A stretch of DNA of 64,000 nt from the NCBI RefSeq assembly GCF_019455445.1, contig NZ_JAHWUS010000001.1, positions 1,073,856 to 1,137,855 of the forward strand. Reading direction: 5' to 3'. The DNA comes from Pseudaquidulcibacter saccharophilus (GTDB taxonomy: Bacteria > Pseudomonadota > Alphaproteobacteria > Caulobacterales > Aquidulcibacteraceae). Position 1 is the first letter of the stretch. Each line of letters starts with the position of its first letter. Below are positions 27,271-36,205 of this stretch, piece by piece. A program made the translations under genes and the position numbers. The notes beneath the pieces are model-generated. The model saw only the letters and a list, made by a program, of their open reading frames with translations, ran no database searches and was not told the DNA's origin.

Positions 27271-28362
27271 ATGCCTAATAGCGCGCTTTTCAAACCATTT
27301 GAATTTAAATCAATAAAATCAAAAAACCGTATTGCTATGGCGCCAATGACGCGCACCATGGCGCCAAATGGCATCCCTGGTGAGGCCAATGCCGCATATT
27401 ATGAACGCCGTGCCAAGGGTGGGGTCGGCCTTATTATTACCGAAGGCACGGTTATTGACCGCCCTGGTTCAAAAATGGCGCCTGATGTACCTAATTTCTT
27501 TGGCGCGGCAATGGATGGCTGGAAAAATGTTGTTGAAAAGGTTCACGCTGCGGGCGGGCAAATTGTTCCGCAGATTTGGCATGTTGGCAATGTTGGTATG
27601 GCAAAGGGGTGGGAGCCATCAAAAATTGATAGCCCATCAGGCTATATCATGCCAGACAAACAAAACACCGAGCCAATGACCGAAGAAGACATTGCCGACA
27701 CAATCGCAAAATTTGCAGAATCTGCAAAAGCCGCCAAAGATGTTGGCTTTGACGGTATCGAGTTACACGGCGCGCACGGCTATTTGATTGATCAATTCTT
27801 CTGGAAAGAATTGAATAAACGCACCGACAAATGGGGCGGCGCAACCATTAAAGAACGCAATGCCTTTGCCGAAGCTGTTATCAAGGCGTGTCGTGCGGCG
27901 GTGGGCGATGATTTTGCCATCATTATCCGCATAAGCCAATGGAAACAACAAGATTACGAGGCACGCCTTGCAACAACCCCTGATGAAATGACCGAATGGC
28001 TTGGTGGTTTGGTTGATGCCGGTGCGGATATTTTGCATTGTTCGCAACGTCGTTTTTGGACGCCTGAATTTGAAGGGTCTGATTTAAACTTTGCCGGTTG
28101 GGCAAAGAAACTATTGGGCGTGCCGACAATTTCGGTTGGCTCGGTTGGTCTTGACGGCGAATTCTTGGGCGCATTCCGTGGCCAAGGTTCAGAGGTTGCA
28201 CCAATTGACGGCCTTATCAAACGCATTGAAAATGATGAGTTTGACATGATTGCCGTTGGTCGCGCGCTTCTAAGTGATCCTGAATGGGTTGCAAAAATCA
28301 AAGAAAACCGCGCAGAAGAACTTCAAGCCTTTGATCGTAGAGACTTGGCAGTATTGAAATAA
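27271..28362 (+). CDS. NADH:flavin oxidoreductase, Old Yellow Enzyme family
   Basis: A 363-residue FMN-dependent ene-reductase (PF00724) that reduces activated C=C bonds or nitro groups with NAD(P)H. The TIM barrel shows RIAMAPMTRTMA, QIWHVGNVG, and the family block GIELHGAHGYLIDQFFWKELNKR with its His pair binding the substrate carbonyl. The C-terminal phosphate-binding part is DMIAVGRALLSDPEW. AAGGAG precedes the ATG by five bases. It stands alone; the substrate is unknown. Confidence 0.95.
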   Translation: MPNSALFKPFEFKSIKSKNRIAMAPMTRTMAPNGIPGEANAAYYERRAKGGVGLIITEGTVIDRPGSKMAPDVPNFFGAAMDGWKNVVEKVHAAGGQIVPQIWHVGNVGMAKGWEPSKIDSPSGYIMPDKQNTEPMTEEDIADTIAKFAESAKAAKDVGFDGIELHGAHGYLIDQFFWKELNKRTDKWGGATIKERNAFAEAVIKACRAAVGDDFAIIIRISQWKQQDYEARLATTPDEMTEWLGGLVDAGADILHCSQRRFWTPEFEGSDLNFAGWAKKLLGVPTISVGSVGLDGEFLGAFRGQGSEVAPIDGLIKRIENDEFDMIAVGRALLSDPEWVAKIKENRAEELQAFDRRDLAVLK

Positions 28363-28380
28363 TCTTTTCTTCCCTTTGTG

Positions 28381-28408
28381 ACGGGGGGGTATCTACTTCC
28401 CCCGTTGC
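28381..28408. repeat. G/C-rich inverted repeat sharing a 13-mer with elements at 30386 and 30544
   Basis: ACGGGGG (28381-28387) can pair with CCCCCGT (28399-28405), giving a hairpin after the Old Yellow Enzyme gene. The segment CTTCCCCCGTTGC at 28396-28408 is the exact reverse complement of GCAACGGGGGAAG at 30552-30564. Inverted copies of the same element therefore lie on both sides of the AAA-TOPRIM gene. The rest of 28409-28567 is AT-rich and shows no gene. Confidence 0.6.
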
Positions 28409-28567
28409 CAATGAGGCTGTCACCACGCATTTATTGCGGGGTCTCATATTGCCTATAATCCTGCAACAAGTGCTAGATGATATGACTGATTGAAATCATA
28501 TACTTTGCAACCATTTTAATCTTGTGATAGTAATTTTGATTATGGGGTATTTTTATAGGGTACAAAC

Positions 28568-30244
28568 ATGGTTATGAAAACTTTTAGCATTAACATATGT
28601 ACCGAAGTAAGAATGCAATCGCTACCAGCGTATCCTGGACAACAAGCTCACATGATGCCAATGCCAATAATGACTTCCATCCCATTGAATTCGGGACAGC
28701 TTCTTTTTATTGTTGGGGCAAATGGCACTGGTAAATCAACCCTAATGGGTTCAATCGGTCAAATGAATTTTGGCAATTCTAAGCGAGTATTAGCAAACAG
28801 GACACTATGTTTTGATAATGAACAAATTGGCATGGCTTCTTCAGAAGTGAAAAACCAATCAGCAAATTTAAAAAACAATGAAAATAATCCTGATTCACGG
28901 TGGCAAATTAATAATTTTCAAAATTACCGAGCTAAGATTGATGTCAATGAAGTTATTTTAGCTGAAGCAAATCTTAATAGTGAAATTTCTCAAATTGCTA
29001 GAGAAGGAAACGTTGAGGTTCTAAACAATTTCATAAAACAAAACCCCTCATTAATAAAAATAATTAATGAGGTTTTTGAGGCATCTAACTTAAAAATAAA
29101 ATTAAAACTCAATGGTATTGAGAATATTTCAGCCTTACGTGAAGAAAATTTTGAGTATAGTATAGCAAGAATGTCGGATGGCGAAAGAAATGCTTTTATT
29201 ATTGCTTCAAATATTTTGACCGCTGAAAAAGACACTTTAATATTATTAGACGAGCCTGAACGGCATTTACATAAATCGATAGTAGTGCCATTGTTAGCTA
29301 ATTTGATGAATTTACGTAAAGATTGTGCGTTTGTTATTTCAACTCATGAGCTTGACCTTCCACTTGAGTTTGCAGATTCTAAAATATTAATAACAAGGAA
29401 TTGCAATAGAGTACCTATGGCACTAGGAGGCTATACATTTGAGATTGAAATGCTTGAAACAGCAGAAGAACTACCAGATAGTCTAAAACTTGACATCATT
29501 GGAAGCCGAAAAAAGGTGCTATTTATTGAAGGCGAAGTACATAGAAGTTTGGATAGCCCGCTTTATTCACTGCTATTTCCAAATATATCAATAATACCAA
29601 AAGGTTCTTCAAAGAATGTTTTTCAGTCAGTTATAGGAATACGAAGTAATCTTAAGCTAAATTGGGTCGAAGCATTTGGATTAATAGATAGAGATGGTTT
29701 TGAAGGTGATGACGAAATATCTTCACAAGAAGAAAAGGGCATATTTAGATTAGATGTGTATTCATCAGAAGCAATTTATTATAACCCAAAAATCATGGAA
29801 AAAGTAGCCGCACGTAATGATCTCAACTATAAAAAACTAGTTGAAAATGCAATAAAATCTGGATTGACTGCCATAGAAAAACATAAGGAAAATATAGTCA
29901 GTTATTCTGTTGAAAGACATATATGGAATCAAATTGATAGAGAAGTTCCCAAACGTTCCTGTTTATTAAAAGATAATGCACTTAAGCTAACCATAGATAT
30001 AGCCTCTATTAGGGGTGCTGATTTGACTAAACTAAGTGAACTTGTTAGCAAAAATAACTTTGTTGAAATACTTAAATGTTACCCAGTCCGTGAATCATCA
30101 GCACTTTCCGAAATTTCGAAAAATCTAGGATTTGCCAGCAGGAAGGCGTATGAGGCTGCTGTTATTAATTTAATAAGCCAAGATGAAGATGCAAAACAAA
30201 TAGCACTGTCACTCACAGGAAATTTAATGGCTCAGCTATCTTAA
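28568..30244 (+). CDS. AAA/ABC-type ATPase fused to a TOPRIM/DUF4435-like domain; candidate anti-phage effector
   Basis: A single 558-residue chain. Residues 1-290 form an ABC/AAA ATPase: Walker A GANGTGKST (50-58), a signature-like RMSDGERNAF (201-210), Walker B LILLDEPER (224-232) and the switch STHELD (258-263). Residues about 312-480 look like DUF4435, a TOPRIM-type nuclease fold: KKVLFIEGEVHRS (315-327) supplies the first acid (E321/E323), and GLIDRDGF (371-378) supplies a D-x-D pair (D374/D376). An ATPase plus DUF4435 is the composition of PARIS (AriA plus AriB, sometimes fused); ATPase-TOPRIM chains also occur in OLD nucleases. Codon use is richer in AGA, ATA and TTA than its neighbours, and repeat-like DNA flanks it, suggesting acquisition. 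No helicase or partner gene is adjacent. Domain calls are by eye. Confidence 0.75.
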   Translation: MVMKTFSINICTEVRMQSLPAYPGQQAHMMPMPIMTSIPLNSGQLLFIVGANGTGKSTLMGSIGQMNFGNSKRVLANRTLCFDNEQIGMASSEVKNQSANLKNNENNPDSRWQINNFQNYRAKIDVNEVILAEANLNSEISQIAREGNVEVLNNFIKQNPSLIKIINEVFEASNLKIKLKLNGIENISALREENFEYSIARMSDGERNAFIIASNILTAEKDTLILLDEPERHLHKSIVVPLLANLMNLRKDCAFVISTHELDLPLEFADSKILITRNCNRVPMALGGYTFEIEMLETAEELPDSLKLDIIGSRKKVLFIEGEVHRSLDSPLYSLLFPNISIIPKGSSKNVFQSVIGIRSNLKLNWVEAFGLIDRDGFEGDDEISSQEEKGIFRLDVYSSEAIYYNPKIMEKVAARNDLNYKKLVENAIKSGLTAIEKHKENIVSYSVERHIWNQIDREVPKRSCLLKDNALKLTIDIASIRGADLTKLSELVSKNNFVEILKCYPVRESSALSEISKNLGFASRKAYEAAVINLISQDEDAKQIALSLTGNLMAQLS

Positions 30245-30356
30245 AATCAAAGTAGTTAAATTAAATATACATTGTTGTTATAGCTGCCCGTTGTTTCATT
30301 TCTGTGCGCCACAATTCTTTCAATCGCTTTGTCACTTAATTTAATGTTATGCAGCA

Positions 30357-30570
30357 TGCGCCCCCTCCGCCGCCTATGGCGACAACTTCCTTAATAACGG
30401 GGGAAGCAAAGAGTGCAAAATCTACCCGCCCCTTGCGGGAAGGTCGGGTGCGAAGCACACGGGGTGGGGTTGGCGACGGTTGGTTTTATGGCAAGCGTTG
30501 CAGGTAATTATATATTGCTAACCCCCTTCACCCCTTCGGGGAGCTTCCTTAGCAACGGGGGAAGCAAAGA
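30357..30570. repeat. Cluster of G/C-rich intergenic repeat elements
   Basis: Two direct copies of a 27-base unit, CTTCCTTAATAACGGGGGAA... at 30386-30412 and CTTCCTTAGCAACGGGGGAA... at 30544-30570, agree at 25 positions. Each is preceded by a short hairpin (GCCGCC TAT GGCGAC near 30369, CCCC TTC GGGG near 30531). Between them CCCGC CCCTT GCGGG forms another hairpin near 30424. The G/C content contrasts sharply with the surroundings. The whole 30245-30950 gap holds no convincing gene. Confidence 0.65.
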
Positions 30571-30950
30571 TTGACGCAAACCCGCTATCACCGCCCAAGA
30601 ATTTCCCCTTATAATATCAAAATCCTATTCCTGATGTTCTTTGAAAAATGTCAGGAATTGTCAGGGTTTTTGGCGATGTGCAGGATATTGGTGGAAATTA
30701 TGCGCCTTTTTAATGTCAACAAATGTCAACATTTTTGGGAAATAGGCAGAATGAACGCCATTATGTGATGCAAGTAGTTGATTAATAATGATTATTTTAA
30801 AATTTTTGCAAAAAACATATTGTTACAAACGGTTAAAAGGGGGGGTAAATTGTTACAAAGGTGAATGGGTGCTTGGTTAATAATTTATCCCCATCATAAT
30901 TTATCGCCCCAATTGCGCAGTATGAATGTTCATGATATGTTCTCATTATT

Positions 30951-32291
30951 ATGAGCTATGCCAATAAATTTATGCACGGCGATAGTGCCGATAAAACAAG
31001 CCTTATTCACAGAATTCTTGCCGATAAACGTTGGGAAGATGGGGGCGGGCTTTTGTGGCTTTATGCCGATATGAATTCGTTTTTTGCCTCCTGTGAGCAG
31101 CAGGATAATAAGGCGTATCGCTATCGCCCGCTCATTGTTGTGCCGACCATGACCGATTATACCGGCGCAATTGCCGCTTCACGCGAAGCGAAATTATACG
31201 GCATCAAAACCGGCACTTCGGTGATTGAGGCCAAACAAAAATACCCCGACGTTATTATCGTCGAGGCGCGACCAAATCGTTATGTCGAATTGCACCACCA
31301 AATTATTGCGGCGGTTGATAAGGTCATTCCTATTGATAGCATTTGTTCGGTTGATGAATTTGCCTGCCTCTTGATGGGACCCCAAAGGTTTGAAGCGAAT
31401 GCACGGCAAATCGGCATGAGTTTACAACGAATTATCCTAAGTGAGGTTGGGGAATATTTAACCGCATCGGTCGGGATTGCACCGTCCAAACTTTTGGCAA
31501 AAACTGCGGCCGATATCATAAAGCCGTTGGGGCTTACGGTTTTGCGGGCCGATGAGTTGCCGGGACGCCTACTTGATCTTGAAATTGAAGATTTTGCGGG
31601 AATTGGCAAGGCGATGGGATTTCGCCTGCGGCGTGCGGGTATCGCAAATGTAAAACAATTATGGGACCTAAGTCCTGGGCGGATGCGGGCATTATGGGGC
31701 GGAATAATGGGGGAAAATTTTTGGTATGCTTTGCACGGTAAAGACCCACCTGAACTTGTGACTACGCGCTCATCAATAAGTCATTCGCATATTTTAGCGC
31801 CAGAGCTTCGTCCGCCAGAGGCCGCACATGGTGTGGCGCGCCGCCTTGTTGCCAAATGCGGGTCGCGTTTGCGGCGGATGGAATATAAAACCCCGCGCCT
31901 TATGCTTTCGGTGCGTACCGATGATAAGCAAAACGCGGGGGCGGAGGCGCATTTTCCCGCCACCTCAGACAGCTTTAAATTAATGCGCACCACCGATGAA
32001 TTATGGAAAAAATCTCTGTCTCGTCTTCGCGGTAAACGCATACGTATTAAAAAAGTTTCGGTGGTTTGTATGTCTTTGATAAAAGAAAATAGTGAGGAGG
32101 ATTTATTTGGTTGGTCGGTTAATCAGCTTGATGACCCTGTTAATATCGGGCTTTTGAAATCGCTTGATAAATTAAACCAACGCTATGGCAAGGATACGAT
32201 AACCATTGGTCCAAGAACCAAAATTCATAATTTTGTCGGCGCAAAAATTGCCTTTAACCGCGTTCCCGAAAAGAATGAATTTAGGGAATAG
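30951..32291 (+). CDS. Y-family DNA polymerase, DinB/Pol IV-like
   Basis: A translesion polymerase of 446 residues. Palm and finger motifs are present: LYADMNSFFASCEQQ with the first metal-binding Asp, CSVDEFACLL with the catalytic Asp-Glu pair, and GIAPSKLLAKTAADIIKPLG. Helix-hairpin-helix-like DFAGIGKAMGFRLRRAGI follows, then the little-finger region with PPEAAHGVARRL. No C-terminal beta-clamp peptide is obvious. The catalytic acids argue against an inactive ImuB-type protein. No lexA, imuA or dnaE2 is adjacent. No LexA box was recognised in the upstream region. Confidence 0.88.
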   Translation: MSYANKFMHGDSADKTSLIHRILADKRWEDGGGLLWLYADMNSFFASCEQQDNKAYRYRPLIVVPTMTDYTGAIAASREAKLYGIKTGTSVIEAKQKYPDVIIVEARPNRYVELHHQIIAAVDKVIPIDSICSVDEFACLLMGPQRFEANARQIGMSLQRIILSEVGEYLTASVGIAPSKLLAKTAADIIKPLGLTVLRADELPGRLLDLEIEDFAGIGKAMGFRLRRAGIANVKQLWDLSPGRMRALWGGIMGENFWYALHGKDPPELVTTRSSISHSHILAPELRPPEAAHGVARRLVAKCGSRLRRMEYKTPRLMLSVRTDDKQNAGAEAHFPATSDSFKLMRTTDELWKKSLSRLRGKRIRIKKVSVVCMSLIKENSEEDLFGWSVNQLDDPVNIGLLKSLDKLNQRYGKDTITIGPRTKIHNFVGAKIAFNRVPEKNEFRE

Positions 32292-32295
32292 GCAA

Positions 32296-32329
32296 TAAAA
32301 AAGCGGTGAGGGGGTTCACCGCTTGTTTT
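32296..32329. terminator. Bidirectional terminator between the Y-family polymerase and ctrA
   Basis: AAGCGGTGA and TCACCGCTT form a perfect nine-bp stem with a six-base loop. A-runs precede it and a T-rich stretch follows, so it can serve both converging genes. Confidence 0.88.
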
Positions 32330-32352
32330 AATATCAATGTGGAAAGCAGAAA

Positions 32353-33048
32353 TTACGCTGCTTTTACGTCCTGTGTTGGATCGCGAAGAACATATCCACG
32401 TCCCCAAACAGTTTCGATATAATTCGCACCACCCGCAGCAGCAGCAAGTTTTTTGCGCAATTTACAGATGAATACGTCAATGATTTTAAGTTCTGGCTCG
32501 TCAAGGCCGCCATAAAGGTGGTTAAGGAACATTTCTTTGGTAAGGGTTGTGCCTTTGCGCAAAGAAAGAAGTTCAAGCATTTGGTACTCTTTGCCAGTAA
32601 GGTGAACACGAACTTGGTTAACTTCAACAGTTTTTTGGTCAAGGTTAACAATAACGTCGCCAGTTTGAATAGTTGCTTGAGAGTGACCTTTAGAGCGGCG
32701 AACCACAGCGTTAATACGTGCAACAAGTTCGTCTTTGTGGAAAGGTTTTGTAACATAATCATCGGCGCCAACGCCAAAGCCACGAACTTTGGTATCAATA
32801 TCAGCAGAGCCGGAAAGAATTAGAATAGGTGTGCCAACGCGTGAATTACGAAGTGTGCGAAGAACGTCAAAGCCGTTCATGTCTGGAAGGTTAAGGTCAA
32901 GAAGAATGATATCATAATCAAACAATTTACCTAAATCGACACCTTCTTCACCCAAATCAGTAGTATAGACGTTAAAACCTTCTGACTTAAGCATAAGCTC
33001 GATCGCCTGTGATGTCGCACGATCATCTTCAATTAAAAGAACACGCAT
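32353..33048 (-). CDS. ctrA: Cell cycle response regulator CtrA
   Basis: CtrA is the essential master regulator of Caulobacterales: it binds TTAA-N7-TTAA, activates flagellar and division genes and, in Caulobacter, silences the replication origin. The 231-residue OmpR-type regulator has a receiver with the acidic pair in LLIEDDR, phospho-acceptor D51 ([14 protein letters not shown]) and Lys in [10 protein letters not shown]. The winged-helix domain has [15 protein letters not shown] and [14 protein letters not shown]. The protein ends in KAA; a C-terminal Ala-Ala is the feature required for ClpXP turnover of Caulobacter CtrA. The upstream region carries TTAA clusters and GANTC sites. Confidence 0.97.
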   Translation of the reverse strand: MRVLLIEDDRATSQAIELMLKSEGFNVYTTDLGEEGVDLGKLFDYDIILLDLNLPDMNGFDVLRTLRNSRVGTPILILSGSADIDTKVRGFGVGADDYVTKPFHKDELVARINAVVRRSKGHSQATIQTGDVIVNLDQKTVEVNQVRVHLTGKEYQMLELLSLRKGTTLTKEMFLNHLYGGLDEPELKIIDVFICKLRKKLAAAAGGANYIETVWGRGYVLRDPTQDVKAA

Positions 33049-33121
33049 TTATAACCCCCTAGGTACATAAAACGAAAACAAATCAACCCATGACGCAGTC
33101 TAAACTGATTTGCTAATAAAA

Positions 33122-33203
33122 GGTTAACAACATTTTGCAGTTAACCAGATTTTTTTACTTTTTAACGTAATCGGTTTAAGAAAGGTTAATTTTTTCGGCT
33201 TAA
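33122..33203. promoter_or_regulatory. ctrA upstream region: inverted repeat and TTAA cluster (candidate CtrA autoregulatory sites)
   Basis: GGTTAAC (33122-33128) and GTTAACC (33140-33146) are perfect inverted arms with centres 18 bases apart, about 75-98 bases before the ctrA start. Four more TTAA tetramers follow at 33162, 33176, 33186 and 33200. None has the exact seven-base spacing of a CtrA box; the closest is TTAA-N6-TTAA at 33176-33189. Autoregulation of ctrA is known in Caulobacter; binding here is inferred. Confidence 0.45.
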
Positions 33204-33229
33204 GTGACAAAAAAATGTTATTTTTTTAA

Positions 33230-33274
33230 GAATCATGAATTTTATTAAGATTCGTGGCTTATGATATAAGAATC
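33230..33274. promoter_or_regulatory. Three clustered GANTC (CcrM-type) methylation sites between ctrA and fliI
   Basis: GAATC at 33230-33234, GATTC at 33249-33253 and GAATC at 33270-33274 lie within 45 bases in the divergent promoter region. GANTC is the target of CcrM, and in Caulobacter a GANTC site in ctrA P1 couples transcription to replication. The clustering here is visible; its function is inferred. Confidence 0.55.
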
Positions 33275-33311
33275 AGGGGGTTTTGCCCCATTTGAAACGG
33301 CGAAATTATCA

Positions 33312-34637
33312 ATGCGTCTTAATATTCTTGCTAAAAAAATTAATAATTTAGAGCTTGTCGAATATGAAGGTCGGGTCGCGGCTGTTAACGGTTTGATTAT
33401 AGAGGCATTTGGTCCACCACAGGCAATGTCACTTGGGGCGCGTGCCTATGTTGAAAACCAGCAAAATACCCGTCTTGAAGTGGTTGGCTATCGTGATGGA
33501 CGTGCATTATTAATGCCTTTTGACAGTGTGGAAGGTTTGCGCGCCGGTACAAAATTAATTTTTAGACCTTCGCAACCAGTGATTAATCCATCTAATTCGT
33601 GGTTGGGGCGGATTATTAATTCATTTGCCGAACCCATTGATAATAAAGGGCCATTAATAGAGGGTACGGATCCGGTTTTTGTAAAAAACACCCCACCACC
33701 AGCGCAAGATCGTGTTCGCGTTGGGGATAGGATTGAAACCGGTGTGCGCGCCTTGGATGCGTTTTGCGCGATATGTCGCGGACAAAGGATGGGTATTTTT
33801 GCAGGTTCGGGCGTTGGTAAATCGGTTTTAATGTCGATGTTGGCACGCGGCGCGGAATCTGATGTGATTGTTATCGGTCTTATTGGTGAGCGCGGGCGTG
33901 AAGTGCGCGAATTTATCGAAGATTCATTGGGCGAAGAAGGTTTGAAACGTTCTGTCCTTGTGGTGGCGACATCTGATGAATCTTCCTTAAAAAGGCGGCA
34001 GGCGGCATATACAACAATGGCGGTTGCCGAATATTTCCGTGACCAAGGTAAACAGGTTTTCTGCCTTATGGATAGTGTGACCCGCTTTGCTATGGCGCAA
34101 CGTGAAATCGGCCTAGCCGCGGGCGAACCCCCAACCACAAAAGGTTATACCCCAACCGTATTTGCCGAATTGCCAAAGCTATTGGAACGCTCTGGCCCTG
34201 GTGCGCCGCTTGAGGATGGTTCGGCGGGGGCGATTACCGGTCTTTTTACGGTTCTTGTTGACGGTGGTGACCATGATGAACCCGTTGCCGATGCTGTGCG
34301 TGGTATTTTGGATGGTCACTTGGTTTTGGAACGCGCCATTGCCGATAGGGGGCGATATCCGGCAATTAATATTTTGAAGTCTGTTTCACGTCTTATGCCT
34401 GAATGCCATTCGCCAGAAGAACAAGTTTTAATTAAAGAAGCCAAAAATGCGATGGCGAACTTTTCGGATATGGAAGAATTAATCAGGCTTGGGGCATACC
34501 GTATTGGGGCCGATGCCAAAACAGATCGTGCAATTGCACTTAGTGAACCGCTTGAGGCTTTCCTTTCACAGGGCAAGCATGAGCGTTCAACCTTTCCCGA
34601 AACCTTTGAAAAACTGGAAAATATTCTAACTAATTAA
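33312..34637 (+). CDS. fliI: Flagellar export ATPase FliI
   Basis: FliI powers and organises export of flagellar subunits through the type III apparatus. The 441-residue F1-beta-like ATPase has Walker A in [36 protein letters not shown], Walker B-type [17 protein letters not shown], and the exporter signature [20 protein letters not shown]. It is divergent from ctrA and followed 46 bases later by fliJ. Confidence 0.97.
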   Translation: MRLNILAKKINNLELVEYEGRVAAVNGLIIEAFGPPQAMSLGARAYVENQQNTRLEVVGYRDGRALLMPFDSVEGLRAGTKLIFRPSQPVINPSNSWLGRIINSFAEPIDNKGPLIEGTDPVFVKNTPPPAQDRVRVGDRIETGVRALDAFCAICRGQRMGIFAGSGVGKSVLMSMLARGAESDVIVIGLIGERGREVREFIEDSLGEEGLKRSVLVVATSDESSLKRRQAAYTTMAVAEYFRDQGKQVFCLMDSVTRFAMAQREIGLAAGEPPTTKGYTPTVFAELPKLLERSGPGAPLEDGSAGAITGLFTVLVDGGDHDEPVADAVRGILDGHLVLERAIADRGRYPAINILKSVSRLMPECHSPEEQVLIKEAKNAMANFSDMEELIRLGAYRIGADAKTDRAIALSEPLEAFLSQGKHERSTFPETFEKLENILTN

Positions 34638-34683
34638 AATTTGTACACAAAACTGTAAAGTTTTTTAACTTTCACTTGTTATC

Positions 34684-35121
34684 ATGTCCGAAATTAACGG
34701 GAATGGTTTAATGCGTTCAGGTGAAACACTTATAAAATTGGCGAAACACAAGGTTGATAGCGTGCAAAAATTACTTGCTGCTGCCCAAAAGATTCATGCT
34801 GATTTGATTAAAAAACAAGAGGATTTGAAAAACAACCTCGATCGTGAACGTGTGATTGCAGAAAATAACCCTGCGATGGCATCTGACTTTGCGCAATATA
34901 AAATTTCTATGGATGGGCAACAGGCGAACCTTTTGGCATCATTAACCGGTGTTGAAGAAGAAATTCGTACCCTAGGCGAAGAATTACGTATTGCCTTTGA
35001 AGAACAAAAGAAATTCGAAACCCTTGAAGAGCGTCGCCAGGCACATGCCGCCGAACAAAAAAAGGCACGCGAACAAAAGGCAATGGACGAGTTTGCGATA
35101 ATTCGTTCTAAACGGGCATAA
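34684..35121 (+). CDS. fliJ: Flagellar export protein FliJ-like
   Basis: FliJ is a small coiled-coil stalk that links the FliI ring to FlhA. The 145-residue protein is almost wholly helical and charged (QKLLAAAQKIHADLIKKQED, EEEIRTLGEELRIAFEEQKK, EERRQAHAAEQKKAREQK), with no other domain. Identification rests on this pattern, the length and its place directly after fliI. Confidence 0.85.
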   Translation: MSEINGNGLMRSGETLIKLAKHKVDSVQKLLAAAQKIHADLIKKQEDLKNNLDRERVIAENNPAMASDFAQYKISMDGQQANLLASLTGVEEEIRTLGEELRIAFEEQKKFETLEERRQAHAAEQKKAREQKAMDEFAIIRSKRA

Positions 35122-35143
35122 AAGAACATTTAACCGATGCATT

Positions 35144-35168
35144 AAACCCCGCGATTGCGGGGTTTTTT
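35144..35168. terminator. Bidirectional rho-independent terminator after fliJ
   Basis: AAACCCCGC and GCGGGGTTT form a perfect nine-bp stem with loop GATT, followed by six T. It lies two bases before the stop of the converging mechanosensitive channel gene. Confidence 0.94.
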
Positions 35169-35169
35169 G

Positions 35170-36141
35170 TTATTTGGCTTCTTCTTTTGGCGTTACATTC
35201 ACCACCCGTATTTCATTTTTAGAATAAGGAATATGTATGTTATTCTCTTTGAATTTATGAAGAATACGCAGCATTACATCACTTTGCGGTCCGGCGCGTC
35301 CTTCGGTTACGTCATTAACCCAGAAATTAAGGCTTAGCCTAATTGCATTATCGGCAAATTCTTTAACAAATGCAGTTGGTGCAGGTGATTTAAGGCATTT
35401 GTCATTTTCCAATGCTGCTTCATACATAATTTTTAGTGCTGTTTCTGCGCTATCCTCGTATGAAATTGCAACGTTAATATCTACCCGTGCTTTGCGGTTG
35501 CGGTAAGTCCAGTTGACAACTTGGTTGGTTATGAAACTTTCGTTGGGAACCATAATTTTTTTGCCATTGGTTGCCTCAATAAGAATATATCTTGCCCCCA
35601 TGCGGCGAACATAACCAAATGTGCCATCACTAAGTTCAATTAAATCATTGGTTTCCAGTGATTTCTCAAATAATAAAATTAAGCCGGAAATAAAATTTGA
35701 TGTGATTTTTTGTAAACCAAAGCCAAGGCCAATACCTATCGCACCAGAAAATATTGCAAAGGAGGTTAAATCAATCCCAAGGATTTCAATGCCAATCAAA
35801 AAGCCAATCGCGTAAACAGCAATACGATATAATTTAATAGTAAGTGCTTTATTTGCGGCTTTTAAGGTTTTGATATTATCAATCCTTGCCGAGCCAAAAT
35901 CAGAAATTAATCCAGCAAGCCAAAAGAAAACCACCATTATTATTAATGATTTTAAAATCAAATAAAGTGTGATTTTGCTTTTGCCAACTTCAAGAATAAA
36001 TGGCGGAGAAGTCAAAAGCTCTTTAAAATCAGCATAATATGGTGTGGCCGAAAAATAAAAAAGCCCACCCATTATTGCAATTATTAGGATTATTGAAACG
36101 AATGCTTTTGGTTTTAAAAGTGAAGAGATAAATTTACTCAT
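35170..36141 (-). CDS. Small-conductance mechanosensitive channel, MscS family
   Basis: MscS channels open on membrane tension to release solutes after hypo-osmotic shock. The 323-residue protein has an N-terminal helix, two to three further membrane segments (LILKSLIIMVVFFWLAGLI, LYRIAVYAIGFLIGIEILG) and the pore helix GAIGIGLGFGLQKITSNFIS. The beta domain follows: GYVRRMGARYILIEATNGKKIMVPNE and NWTYRNRK. This is the plain MscS architecture with a slightly longer N terminus. It separates fliIJ from flhF but has no known flagellar role. Confidence 0.92.
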   Translation of the reverse strand: MSKFISSLLKPKAFVSIILIIAIMGGLFYFSATPYYADFKELLTSPPFILEVGKSKITLYLILKSLIIMVVFFWLAGLISDFGSARIDNIKTLKAANKALTIKLYRIAVYAIGFLIGIEILGIDLTSFAIFSGAIGIGLGFGLQKITSNFISGLILLFEKSLETNDLIELSDGTFGYVRRMGARYILIEATNGKKIMVPNESFITNQVVNWTYRNRKARVDINVAISYEDSAETALKIMYEAALENDKCLKSPAPTAFVKEFADNAIRLSLNFWVNDVTEGRAGPQSDVMLRILHKFKENNIHIPYSKNEIRVVNVTPKEEAK

Positions 36142-36205
36142 GAAATAAACCTATAAACATTGCGGTTAAAATTAAAAAAGATTGCGCCGTTTAAAAATAA
36201 AAAGG

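Noticed and set aside
30571-30768. 65-codon plus-strand frame in the gap before the Y-family polymerase
   Set aside because: No ribosome-binding site, no domain, and it starts inside a repeat element; likely chance.
28363-30950. A complete mobile element carrying the ATPase-TOPRIM gene
   Set aside because: No transposase, integrase, tRNA attachment site or target-site duplication was seen; only repeat-like flanks support acquisition.
33488-34138. 216-codon minus-strand frame inside fliI
   Set aside because: Antisense shadow of a strongly conserved ATPase gene.
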